Positions 26,741 to 34,993 of a stretch of DNA of 48,226 nt are shown here, piece after piece (the stretch's first letter is position 1; the number at the start of each line of letters is the position of its first letter). Position numbers and translations under genes: made by a program. This stretch comes from Candidatus Woesearchaeota archaeon (lineage in GTDB: Archaea; Nanobdellota; Nanobdellia; Woesearchaeales; ARS49). The DNA lies in contig JACQMY010000035.1 in NCBI GenBank assembly GCA_016203305.1, positions 64,574-112,799 on the forward strand, in the 5' to 3' direction. The notes beneath the pieces were generated by a model, which did no database searches, was not told where the DNA came from, and saw only the letters and a program-made list of their open reading frames with translations.

Positions 26741-27558
26741 TTTACAACACGCAAAACCGCCAGCGTAACCAAGTAAAGCAAAACATAAACCAATAATTTA
26801 GCAGGCCAGCTTAGCTTTCTCTGCTCAACTTCCAGAATATCCTGGCCAACAGCGCTCTCCTGAACGACAGCACCAACTGGCGATTGGCCATTATCAGTTG
26901 GTAGTTTGTAGTCAGTAGTTTTTAGAGCATCAGCAGGCGGCGAGTAGTTTGTAGTTTGTAGTTGGTAGTCTGTAGTTTTTAGACCACAATCAGCATCAGT
27001 AACAGGAGAACATTTTGGGCTACAATAGAAATCTCCTGCCTCACAAACATTCATCTCACGGAACTTATTGCACGCGTTCTCCTCACAAAAAGCACGCTCA
27101 ACATTCTTGTTATCCAACATCACAACATTATACTTACTGTTAATAGCGGAAACAGCAAACTGGTAGCTCTTATCACCGTTGTCACGGATCACGTTCTCGA
27201 AAGAGTCAAGCATCCTAATACCAATACGATTCTTCAAAAAAGCATTGTCTTCAACCAAAGAAGAAGTAACATTCTTCAAATACAAACCCTGATTAAATGT
27301 CACAACATTACACTTTCTTATTGTGATATTCGTCGCGTTATCAACACGAACACCAATCTCACTCTGCCCAAGAATTCCACGCAAAACAGCAGTACCGCAG
27401 TCAAAAACAATATTGCTGCCAGCAATCCTGATACCGCTAGGCAAATCATAAGTCTCACTACACAAAGTCATGCTCTCAGTGACAAGCATGCCATCAATCA
27501 CAGGATCGCACGCAAAAACAGCGCTGGCAAACACCAGCAAGAAAAACAACCACTTCAT
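26737..27558 (-). CDS. Paralogous beta-helix protein with repeat-derived linker and C-terminal TM
   Basis: VRVDNATNITIRKCNVVTFNQGLYLKNVTSSLVEDNAFLKNRIGIRML; linker LKTTDYQLQTTNYSPPADALKTTDYKLPTDNGQ; TM LLVYVLLYLVTLAVL. Confidence 0.75.
   Translation of the reverse strand: MKWLFFLLVFASAVFACDPVIDGMLVTESMTLCSETYDLPSGIRIAGSNIVFDCGTAVLRGILGQSEIGVRVDNATNITIRKCNVVTFNQGLYLKNVTSSLVEDNAFLKNRIGIRMLDSFENVIRDNGDKSYQFAVSAINSKYNVVMLDNKNVERAFCEENACNKFREMNVCEAGDFYCSPKCSPVTDADCGLKTTDYQLQTTNYSPPADALKTTDYKLPTDNGQSPVGAVVQESAVGQDILEVEQRKLSWPAKLLVYVLLYLVTLAVLRVVK
26878..26984 (+). repeat. Heptanucleotide array inside the beta-helix gene (antisense)
   Basis: TAGTTTG TAGTTTG TAGTTGG TAGTCTG TAGTTTT TAG: exact 7-nt phasing. 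Confidence 0.92.
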
Positions 27559-27716
27559 GGCCCGCTCCAAAACACTATTAGCACTGGCAACAAAATGAAA
27601 AACAAAACGACACCAATCACAGCGCTGATCCAGTCAAAACCAACCTCGTACAAGCGCAAACCCCAAAAACCATACGGCAGTATAAACAGAGCATCAATGA
27701 ATGCGCGCAATTTCAC
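27555..27716 (-). CDS. Small GTG-start membrane protein (53 aa), absent from the ORF track
   Basis: (V)KLRAFIDALFILPYGFWGLRLYEVGFDWISAVIGVVLFFILLPVLIVFWSGP; TGA overlaps next ATG (ATGA). Confidence 0.5.
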   Translation of the reverse strand: MKLRAFIDALFILPYGFWGLRLYEVGFDWISAVIGVVLFFILLPVLIVFWSGP

Positions 27717-27730
27717 AACACACCTCTTTT

Positions 27731-27890
27731 TGGCTATCGGCCTTTAGCGATTGGCTGTTGGCCTGTAGTTTGTAGTAAGTAGTTTTTAGCTGCTTAAAAA
27801 GGCTTTTGTTCAGCGAACAGTGGTTACGGACGAAGGATGAAGGTAGAAGGACGAAGGTATTAGGCGCTGGACGTTAGGATGAAGGTTCAA
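27731..27890 (+). repeat. Composite heptanucleotide array (all three types)
   Basis: ttggctatcggcctttagcgattggctgttggcctgtagtttgtag ... GGACGAA GGATGAA GGTAGAA GGACGAA GGTATTA GG. Confidence 0.92.
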
Positions 27891-28978
27891 TGGTTTTGAA
27901 CAACCGCCTGCCATTTTCCAGTTTCATATCTGAGCAATGCGATCTCCCGCTCTGCGATCTGAGCCCCATTATAGCGCACATTGCCACTTACGCCAGAGTA
28001 ATCCAGTGCCCGCAGGTTGTCAACCACACAACGGCGGTCATCACAGCCGCGATATGCACTCGCCATCTGCATCAGGACATCATAAAAAAGAGCGCTGCCT
28101 CTCAACTGCGTTATCTCGCCTCTCTCTTTGAGTCGTCGTTCAAAACTCATGAACTCAGGAGACGATTCTGAAAGTGCAATGTCAGACCCATATGCGCCTT
28201 TCAACAAGTTGCCATTTCCTTTTATGCTCTCATCACTCCCGCAACCAAGAGTGCCTGCATGAATGTACAACGTCACGTTAAGCCCCTGTTCGCCCATCTG
28301 CTTGTACATCACCTGGCAATCTCCTGACAACGCAGAAGTAACGAGAGCAGAACTCTTGGACTGCCTTATTTTTGCCAACTGTGTTCTAAAATCGGAATCG
28401 CCAAAGGCATACAATTCAGTGACGCTTAGTTTTCGCACGCGCTTTATTCCCTGCTCGCATAACGTCGTCGACTCAGTTGTTGGTCCAAAAAGAGCGATTT
28501 TCGCATGCCCGTCAACAACAGCTTGACGAGCCAAAACTTCACACAGATCAGCACTATCAACATAATCCTTGAATACGAAAGTCTTGTTCTTCGCAAAAGT
28601 AGAGGTCACGCTCACATAAATAGTTGGTATCTGATGTCCTTCGCCAGCAGAAGAAACAAGCGCGCTCAAAGGTGTTGTTTGCGTGAAAAGCGCATCAACA
28701 TCGTCCAGCTCAACCAGCTTTTTAACAACAGCAGCTGCTTTTACGCTATCCCCTCCGGCATCCTCATAGACCACTTTCAAAAGTCGGCCGTTAATCCCTC
28801 CCCCCTTATTTATGTCCTCCACTGCAAGATCAATACCCTGACGAGCATACTCACCATAAAATGCATTCGTCCCGGTCAATGGCAATACAACTCCAAAAAC
28901 GTATGGATCTACGAATTCTTGCGGCGTGCAAGCTACCACCAACAGCAATATGCACACCATTAATCCCCCGTTACGCAT
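27887..28978 (-). CDS. Periplasmic-binding protein, Leu/Ile/Val (Peripla_BP_6) type lipoprotein
   Basis: VVACTPQ lipobox; FGVVLPLTGTNAFYGEYARQGIDLAVEDINKGGGINGRLLKVVYEDAGGD. Confidence 0.88.
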   Translation of the reverse strand: MRNGGLMVCILLLVVACTPQEFVDPYVFGVVLPLTGTNAFYGEYARQGIDLAVEDINKGGGINGRLLKVVYEDAGGDSVKAAAVVKKLVELDDVDALFTQTTPLSALVSSAGEGHQIPTIYVSVTSTFAKNKTFVFKDYVDSADLCEVLARQAVVDGHAKIALFGPTTESTTLCEQGIKRVRKLSVTELYAFGDSDFRTQLAKIRQSKSSALVTSALSGDCQVMYKQMGEQGLNVTLYIHAGTLGCGSDESIKGNGNLLKGAYGSDIALSESSPEFMSFERRLKERGEITQLRGSALFYDVLMQMASAYRGCDDRRCVVDNLRALDYSGVSGNVRYNGAQIAEREIALLRYETGKWQAVVQNH

Positions 28979-28996
28979 ATCCCCTTGGGAAAAAAT

Positions 28997-29016
28997 AGAA
29001 ACTTTTATAAGTTTCT
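28997..29016. promoter_or_regulatory. Palindrome AGAAACTT-TTAT-AAGTTTCT overlapping the TATA box of the TrmB-like gene
   Basis: 8-bp perfect arms with the TATA core in the centre, in the divergent intergenic gap. Confidence 0.65.
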
Positions 29017-29035
29017 AACAACTTTTAGTGGTTGT

Positions 29036-29785
29036 ATGCTTGAAAGACTCGGAATGCTCGGCCTAGGGAAGTATGAAATCAAGACCTACCAAGCACTCTT
29101 ACAACACGGCCCGCTAAAAGGAGCAGACCTATCGACAGCGGCAGGCGTGCCCTACGGAAAGATCTATCACACCCTCCACCAACTCTCTGAAAAAGGCTTC
29201 ATCAACATTATTGACCAGAAACCCCAACGATTCGCGCCGATAGAACCAGACGTTGCAATTCGCAATGCCGTTCGCCAAAGACAAGAAGATTTAGACCTTG
29301 CCGCAAGAGAATTGCAAGACCAACTTGCCCAGATCAAACGCCTGCCTGGAAAGGAGTCACCGTTGCAAAAGATACAAGTCCTATCAGGAAGATCGCCAAC
29401 CTATGAACTAGGCGAGCTACTATTCCGCAAAGCACAACAACATGTTCGATACATCTTCACCTACGAAGAACGGCCATCATCATTTGTACGTCTCCTTCAC
29501 TCAACTGCCAAACGCGGCGTCAAGATCACCCTGCTCGCAACGCAAAAAACCCCTCAAGCCATCAAGTGGATGAAAGAGGACATCCAGGCAGGAATTGAAG
29601 TCAAATATGCTCCAATTGAGGAAATCAGACTGCAAGTCAGAGACAACCAAGAAGCCAGAATAACCATACGAAACCCGGAAAATCCAACGCAAAAAATAAC
29701 CATCTACTTCCAAAGCCCCGAATTCGCACGCTTTGCAGCAGAATACTTTGACCTCCTCTGGAAAAAAGCACAATCAATACCCTGA
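29036..29785 (+). CDS. TrmB-family transcriptional regulator
   Basis: MLGLGKYEIKTYQALLQHGPLKGADLSTAAGVPYGKIYHTLHQLSEKGFI; PLD-like C-terminal domain. Confidence 0.88.
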   Translation: MLERLGMLGLGKYEIKTYQALLQHGPLKGADLSTAAGVPYGKIYHTLHQLSEKGFINIIDQKPQRFAPIEPDVAIRNAVRQRQEDLDLAARELQDQLAQIKRLPGKESPLQKIQVLSGRSPTYELGELLFRKAQQHVRYIFTYEERPSSFVRLLHSTAKRGVKITLLATQKTPQAIKWMKEDIQAGIEVKYAPIEEIRLQVRDNQEARITIRNPENPTQKITIYFQSPEFARFAAEYFDLLWKKAQSIP

Positions 29786-29821
29786 GGAAAAGTATAAAAA
29801 GCGCACAACAACCCTGCTTTC

Positions 29822-30019
29822 ATGGAAAAAACCGTCAAAATACTCTACACCAACCACAGAGGAGAAACAGCAACACGCACCATCATCCCGAAAGAACTAA
29901 AGTTTGCAGAAAGCGACTACCACAAACCAGCACAATGGCTCCTGGTGGCGCACGACTGCGATAAAAACGCAGAACGGCATTTCGCATGCAAAGACATCAA
30001 AGCGTGGCGGGTGGAATAA
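29822..30019 (+). CDS. Small WYL-like domain protein
   Basis: VKILYTNHRGETATRTIIP...WLLVAHDCDKNAERHFACKDIKAW. Confidence 0.55.
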   Translation: MEKTVKILYTNHRGETATRTIIPKELKFAESDYHKPAQWLLVAHDCDKNAERHFACKDIKAWRVE

Positions 30020-30092
30020 GCTATTGGCAGTTAGCTGTTAGCCAGTAGTTTGTAGGCTGTTGCCTATTAACATGTGGCCATAGGATGGAGAC

Positions 30093-31046
30093 TGTGTTAT
30101 CCCGTTAGTTTTTCTTCTCGATGATTTAAGTCTTGTCATGTTTTTACCTCATTTTGCGCTGGAACGCCTGCCATGGCGTTTCCAGCTCATCGAAGTTTAA
30201 GCTCATGTGGGGTCTGATATGGTTGTACCAGTGTTGGTATGCTTCCGCTGTTGGGAAGGAGTCTCTGTGTCGTTCGTAGGTGTAGAACGAGCGTTCTACT
30301 TTGCCGTTTGATTGGGGATGTTTGATCCGGCAAAGTATTTGTTTGATGCCGTTGTCGTCGAGGAATTTCTTGAAGTTGTTCTCTCCCCCATTGTTGCTGG
30401 TGAACTGGCTTCCGTGGTCGCTTATGCATTCCTTGATTGGGCCGTATTTGAGGGCTTCTTTCATGCCCTCAATGCTTGCTTCTTGTGTTGGGCTGTCGCG
30501 TTCAAGGATTGCGAGCAGTGCTCTGCTCGCGTCGTCGAGTACTTTGAAGACCCAAATACCATCGTTTGGACGTTGGTGCCAGTCGATGTGTACTGCGGTT
30601 AAGCTGTGCCTTCGTTCGTAGCGAATCCAGTTTTTCTTTCGCACCACTGTTTTGTCTCCTTTCTTGGCAAGGCCCTCGCATAACAAGATTTTGTGAATCT
30701 TGTTATGCGGGATGTGTGTTTGGTAGTCTCGGAAAATAAGCTTTTCCAAAGGCGCGGCAGAAACTTTGTATTGTTCGTGCACCTTTTTCACGACGTGAAC
30801 CTCGGCCTGCGTGATTGACTTTGTAGGCGGCCCCATGCGGGCGCCTACAACAGGGATTTCTCCTGTTCGCTGGTACTCGCTCCAGATCTGATCAACCCTT
30901 CGTTGACTCACTCCTGCCTCTTTTCGTGCTTGGTAGCTGCTCATGCCCTTGTTCTTTTTCTCAAGAATCCTCAGGATCTTTGTTTTGTTCAGCTTCATAC
31001 GAAGCGAACAATCCATATCCTGAGGAAATACTTGTGGGATAACACA
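30093..31046 (-). mobile_element. IS481-like insertion sequence, 954 bp, intact
   Basis: Terminal IR TGTGTTATCCC plus further matches (20/25); 15-bp direct repeat CCATAGGATGGAGAC at 30078-30092 and 31047-31061. Confidence 0.93.
30144..31016 (-). CDS. IS481-like DDE transposase
   Basis: HTH N-terminus; AVHIDWHQ..., ISDHGSQFTSNNG, HPQSNGKVERSFYTYE, WYNHIRPHMSL. Confidence 0.93.
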   Translation of the reverse strand: MDCSLRMKLNKTKILRILEKKNKGMSSYQARKEAGVSQRRVDQIWSEYQRTGEIPVVGARMGPPTKSITQAEVHVVKKVHEQYKVSAAPLEKLIFRDYQTHIPHNKIHKILLCEGLAKKGDKTVVRKKNWIRYERRHSLTAVHIDWHQRPNDGIWVFKVLDDASRALLAILERDSPTQEASIEGMKEALKYGPIKECISDHGSQFTSNNGGENNFKKFLDDNGIKQILCRIKHPQSNGKVERSFYTYERHRDSFPTAEAYQHWYNHIRPHMSLNFDELETPWQAFQRKMR

Positions 31047-31097
31047 CCATAGGATGGAGACAGCAGATTTTTAAAGAGAAGTATTCTGATTCGGCAC

Positions 31098-31880
31098 ATG
31101 CAAATCATCCTAAACCTGCGAAAAACACTCGAGCAGAGCGCTAATGAGTCCTTTGAAAAAGCCAAAAAACTCCGCAAAAAAGCAGCAGGAGCTCACGAAA
31201 TCATCAAAAAATTCCAGAAACAGCTAGAAGAACTAGAGAGAAAACAACAACTAGAAGAACAACGAGCAACACCGAAGAAAGAACGCAGAACGCCAGAATG
31301 GTACGAAAAGTTCAGATGGTTTGTATCCAGCGAGGGATTCCTCTGCATTGGCGGAAGAGATGCAACAACAAACGAAATCGTGATAAAAAAACACACTGAT
31401 GCCAACGACATAGTGTTTCACACAGAAATGCCAGGCAGTCCTTTTTTCGTCATCAAAACAGAAGGCAAAAAACCAGGACCTGCAACACTGCAAGAAGTTG
31501 CCGATGCAACAGTCACGTTCAGCAGAGCATGGAAGCTCGGAATGACCGCAGCAGAAGTTTTCAGCGTAACTCCAAACCAGCTAAGCAAAAAAGCACAAAG
31601 CGGAGAATACCTGACAAAAGGAGCATTCATAATCACAGGCAAAAAAACCAGCTACCAAGGAAACATCACAATAGCAGTCTGCAAGCTAGAAGACGGTAAA
31701 ATAATGGCCGGACCAGAGAATGCTGCAAAAGCGCACTCTAAAACAACAATCAAACTACAGCCAGGAAAAGACAAGCCAAGCGATTGCGCCAAAACAATAG
31801 CCAAAAAACTAAACGCAGACGTGGACGACGTACTCCGCGTACTACCTGGAGGAACATGCAGCGTGCCCAAACAGACCTAA
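31098..31880 (+). CDS. Stand-alone coiled-coil + NFACT-R (DUF814) protein (RqcH/NEMF C-terminal half)
   Basis: TPEWYEKFRWFVSSEGFLCIGGRDATTNEIVIKKHTDANDIVFHTEMPGSPFFVIK; no NFACT-N domain. Confidence 0.88.
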   Translation: MQIILNLRKTLEQSANESFEKAKKLRKKAAGAHEIIKKFQKQLEELERKQQLEEQRATPKKERRTPEWYEKFRWFVSSEGFLCIGGRDATTNEIVIKKHTDANDIVFHTEMPGSPFFVIKTEGKKPGPATLQEVADATVTFSRAWKLGMTAAEVFSVTPNQLSKKAQSGEYLTKGAFIITGKKTSYQGNITIAVCKLEDGKIMAGPENAAKAHSKTTIKLQPGKDKPSDCAKTIAKKLNADVDDVLRVLPGGTCSVPKQT

Positions 31881-32083
31881 TAGTTGGAAAACAAGGACTA
31901 ACGGAAAACACGATCAAACAAGCAATCGCACTACTCAAAAAAAGCAAGATCATCAAAGTAAAGTTTCTGCCAACAGCAATACAGGACAATAAGAAGGAAC
32001 TTGCCAAACAACTGGCAGTCAGAACAAAAACCAAAATAGCCCACAGAGTAGGCTTCACAGTCATCCTCGAAAAGATTAAATAA
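31856..32083 (+). CDS. CRM-domain (YhbY-like) RNA-binding protein
   Basis: VGKQGLTENTIKQAIALLKKSKIIKVKFL...KIAHRVGFTVIL; ATG at 31856 overlaps the NFACT-R 3' end by 25 nt. Confidence 0.8.
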   Translation: MQRAQTDLIVGKQGLTENTIKQAIALLKKSKIIKVKFLPTAIQDNKKELAKQLAVRTKTKIAHRVGFTVILEKIK

Positions 32084-32115
32084 GGCCGATATTTAAATGG
32101 TATAAAAAGAGCGAA

Positions 32116-33714
32116 ATGACAAAAAAGAGCGAGTTACTAGTAGCATATGGCTTTGTCAAAGAAGACAAACCCCTAAAAGTAAGTAACCGCACCATAAAGA
32201 TAGAAGGCAAAAAACCAGAAGAAAAACTCAGATTCATCCGCGAAAAGCGAGACGAGCTTGCAAGAGAAAGCGGCGACCTAGCAAATGAATTCGACAAAGA
32301 ACTCGAAAGCCTGGCAGACCACGAACTAGACGAAATAGCAACCAACCAAATGCTTGTGTCTGACTATCCAAAACCAATAAGCACATACAGAGCCAGCATG
32401 GAAAGCTGGCACGACAGCATTGAAAAATACTACTACTGGTGCTTGAACTTCCTAGGAGACGTCGGCTTTGGAGTAGTTGACAAAGTAACAGACACGTTCA
32501 GCGCAGCAGAAAGCAGCAGCTTCTACGGAGCACAAGGACAAAGACTAGGACTAGCACAAGACAAAGTCGGCCAATACTTAGCAACCATAGGCAAAATGGT
32601 CAAAGACCTGTTTCAACTCGTGCGTGAATTAAGATGGATTGACGAACGAGTAGAGATCTACCGCGACGCATTCGGACACGACAAAAACGAGAAAAAAGTA
32701 AAAGAGCCCATCGTCGGAGCAGAAATCGCCCTAAAAGGAATGTGGGTAGACCTTGTCGATGGAGTGGTTGGCGGACAAAGAACGGGAAGCAACCTATTCA
32801 ACATGGCATCACAACTCCAATTCACAGCCCTGCCAGACCTATTCTTCAGCATACACCCACTCAAGCGCGAAGAAGTTGACAAAACAGTTGAAGACCAAGC
32901 AGGCAGCTTTAACCAACAAGTCAAAAACGTGCTCAAAAGGAAACTCGAACAATACCTAGCATGGAAAGAAACAACATACAAAGAAATCATCAGCAGAAGA
33001 CGCTTCACACTGGACTACCTATATCAACACTACCAAGCAATCAAACTATACATCAACTGGATAAAACCATACCTCAGACACATCGAGCGCCTAACCGGAC
33101 AAACAGAGTTGTTAAACAATCCACGCCTAGTATCTGCATTCGAAAGCAACCTGATAGAAATAGAAGTAATCGGCAGAATTCTTCCAAAAGGAAACAGCAA
33201 AACCTTCGCATGCATAATGCTCACATTCGAATACCACACCAAGCCACAAATGCAATACCCAGGAGACTCAGGATACCACAGAGGACCAATACACGTGGGA
33301 ACAACAAGAATCACCTGGAGAAGCTACGCGTGGACAGCCGAGCAAATAAAGAACTACATTTCCATGCGCGGACAAGAAGACCTTGAACTCATCACGCGCA
33401 TTGAAAACAACCTAAAAAGCGCGATGGACACGCTCGGCAACGACGTCCAAAACTATCTCAAAGAAGCAGAAGAAAGAGGCAAACCACCAAAAGAAGAAAA
33501 GGAAGAAAAACAAAAAATAGAACTCATGGAACCATTCACCGCCCTCATGGATGGACTAAAAGAAGCATTCGGAGCACTAATACCAGACATATCGCTAGGT
33601 GGAAAGAAGGCAGTCGGCGGGTCGGACAGAAAAGCAGCAGTTAGCACAGCAAAAACGATGTGCTTCCTTCATTACGACGTGTTCAAGAAAGCGCACCAAT
33701 TATTGTCGTGGTGA
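32116..33714 (+). CDS. Large uncharacterised helical protein (532 aa)
   Basis: Long ORF with coherent composition and TATA upstream (GATATTTAAATGG); no family recognised. Confidence 0.75.
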   Translation: MTKKSELLVAYGFVKEDKPLKVSNRTIKIEGKKPEEKLRFIREKRDELARESGDLANEFDKELESLADHELDEIATNQMLVSDYPKPISTYRASMESWHDSIEKYYYWCLNFLGDVGFGVVDKVTDTFSAAESSSFYGAQGQRLGLAQDKVGQYLATIGKMVKDLFQLVRELRWIDERVEIYRDAFGHDKNEKKVKEPIVGAEIALKGMWVDLVDGVVGGQRTGSNLFNMASQLQFTALPDLFFSIHPLKREEVDKTVEDQAGSFNQQVKNVLKRKLEQYLAWKETTYKEIISRRRFTLDYLYQHYQAIKLYINWIKPYLRHIERLTGQTELLNNPRLVSAFESNLIEIEVIGRILPKGNSKTFACIMLTFEYHTKPQMQYPGDSGYHRGPIHVGTTRITWRSYAWTAEQIKNYISMRGQEDLELITRIENNLKSAMDTLGNDVQNYLKEAEERGKPPKEEKEEKQKIELMEPFTALMDGLKEAFGALIPDISLGGKKAVGGSDRKAAVSTAKTMCFLHYDVFKKAHQLLSW

Positions 33715-33729
33715 GTTTGTAGTGTGTAG

Positions 33730-34099
33730 TTAGTTGTGTGTAGTAACGATCGTAGCATGACTTATTAGCCCTACAAGCATGCGTCCGATTGTATCAAGCA
33801 ACTTAAATGTTTCGGAGAGTTCACCATCGGTTGCGTACTCGAACTCTTTGCTCAACAAAAGAAGCGTCCCGCATTCCTTGCATGAACCAAGCGCATTGTA
33901 TAAAGCTTGCAAAGTCTTTCGACGTTCTTCGCCCGCACCCCTCAGCAATATTGCAAGAAATACTCACCGACGCTCTTCGCAACTGGCTTGTTAACCCATA
34001 ACGCTCATCTTTTGGAAATGATCTTGAGATAAAATAGACTTTCTTGGCAAATAAAATGCTTTGTTTCCACACAATCAGCTCTTTAAAATCACTTGGCAT
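33730..34099 (-). pseudogene. Four-helix bundle (23S rRNA IVS/S23-like) protein broken by a 1-nt frameshift
   Basis: Frame A: FKELIVWKQSILFAKKVYFISRSFPKDERYGLTSQLRRASVSISCNIAEGCGRRTSKDFASFI; continues in frame B: NALGSCKECGTLLLLSKEFEYA...LLDTIGRMLVGLISH. Confidence 0.8.
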
Positions 34100-34196
34100 T
34101 AACTGCCCAACATTTTAGCGGTTAAAATACCCATCGATGAAAAATCCGTAAACTTTCCAACTTAAGACTATACACTACATACTACGATCTACAAAC

Positions 34197-34802
34197 TTAG
34201 TAATGATATGCCCTATCTGAGCCACGGTACATATTCTTAACCAATTGCTCATCCTTGCCACCACGAGCCTCTTCCTGCTTTTGCTGCTGATAAGAAACTT
34301 GCTGGTCCTCACGCTTCCGCTGCTCTTCACGCTGCCGCTGAGACTCATAACCACGCTGTTGAGATTCATAAACACTCTTGCGCTCATCGTAGCCGCGCTG
34401 CTGTTTGTAAAAATCCTCCAAACGAGCCTCTGTCTGCCGCTTCTGCTCCTCAACACGAACAGGTTGCGGGCCTATCAATTGCTCCAAAGGCTTGCGCTCC
34501 TCAGAAGGCTTTTGTTCCTTGACTTCTTCTTTTGCAACGACTTCTTCCAGAACCTTTGTCTCAACCTCAGAAATGCCCAATAATTGCTCGGCTTGAGAAA
34601 GCTCTTTCTGATGATGCGCTATTTCTTTTTGCAGTTCAACAACTTTTTCATCAAGCTCCTTTCCCTTCAACTCTTTACTCGCACGCTGCTCCTCAGCCTT
34701 ATCATCTTGAATGCACTTCTTCAAATGTTCTACTATCTTCTTCAACTCTTTCGCGCGCTGCTCAGGAGGAAGCCGCCGGACTGCATCAAAATCAATAGCC
34801 AT
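34197..34802 (-). CDS. Q/E/K/R-rich coiled-coil protein
   Basis: VRRLPPEQRAKELKKIVEHLKKCIQDDKAEEQRASKEL; repeats YKQQRGYDERKSVYESQQRGYESQRQ. Confidence 0.6.
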   Translation of the reverse strand: MAIDFDAVRRLPPEQRAKELKKIVEHLKKCIQDDKAEEQRASKELKGKELDEKVVELQKEIAHHQKELSQAEQLLGISEVETKVLEEVVAKEEVKEQKPSEERKPLEQLIGPQPVRVEEQKRQTEARLEDFYKQQRGYDERKSVYESQQRGYESQRQREEQRKREDQQVSYQQQKQEEARGGKDEQLVKNMYRGSDRAYHY

Positions 34803-34842
34803 GCACGATATTTAGCTTCTGAAGTATATAAGTTTGGTGTTG

Positions 34843-34935
34843 GGTATTAGGCGGCAGGCATAGGTATTAGGACGAAGGATGTAGGATGAAGATAGTTTGT
34901 AGGCTACTGACTACTTACTACGCTCTACAAACTCG
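34843..34935. repeat. Heptanucleotide array with inverted TAGTTTG-type pair
   Basis: ggtattaggacgaaggatgtaggatgaag; AGTTTGTAG (34894-34902) / CTACAAACT (34925-34933). Confidence 0.8.
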
Positions 34936-34973
34936 AAAGCGGGACGAAGAACGCATAAAGGTTTAAATACTCC

Positions 34974-34993
34974 AGTATACTAAAAAGTATACT
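34974..34993. promoter_or_regulatory. Tandem palindrome AGTATACT-aaaa-AGTATACT abutting the ATG
   Basis: Copies at 34974-34981 and 34986-34993; TTTAAATA box at about 34962-34969. Confidence 0.55.

Noticed and set aside
26878-27890. CRISPR-like interpretation of the short repeats
   Set aside because: Period is 7 nt with degenerate units and no spacer/repeat alternation; no cas genes nearby.
30093-31098. IS insertion having truncated a full-length RqcH/NEMF gene
   Set aside because: The NFACT-R ORF starts at a natural domain boundary with its own TATA between the IS and ATG, and upstream of the IS is an unrelated complete WYL-like gene.
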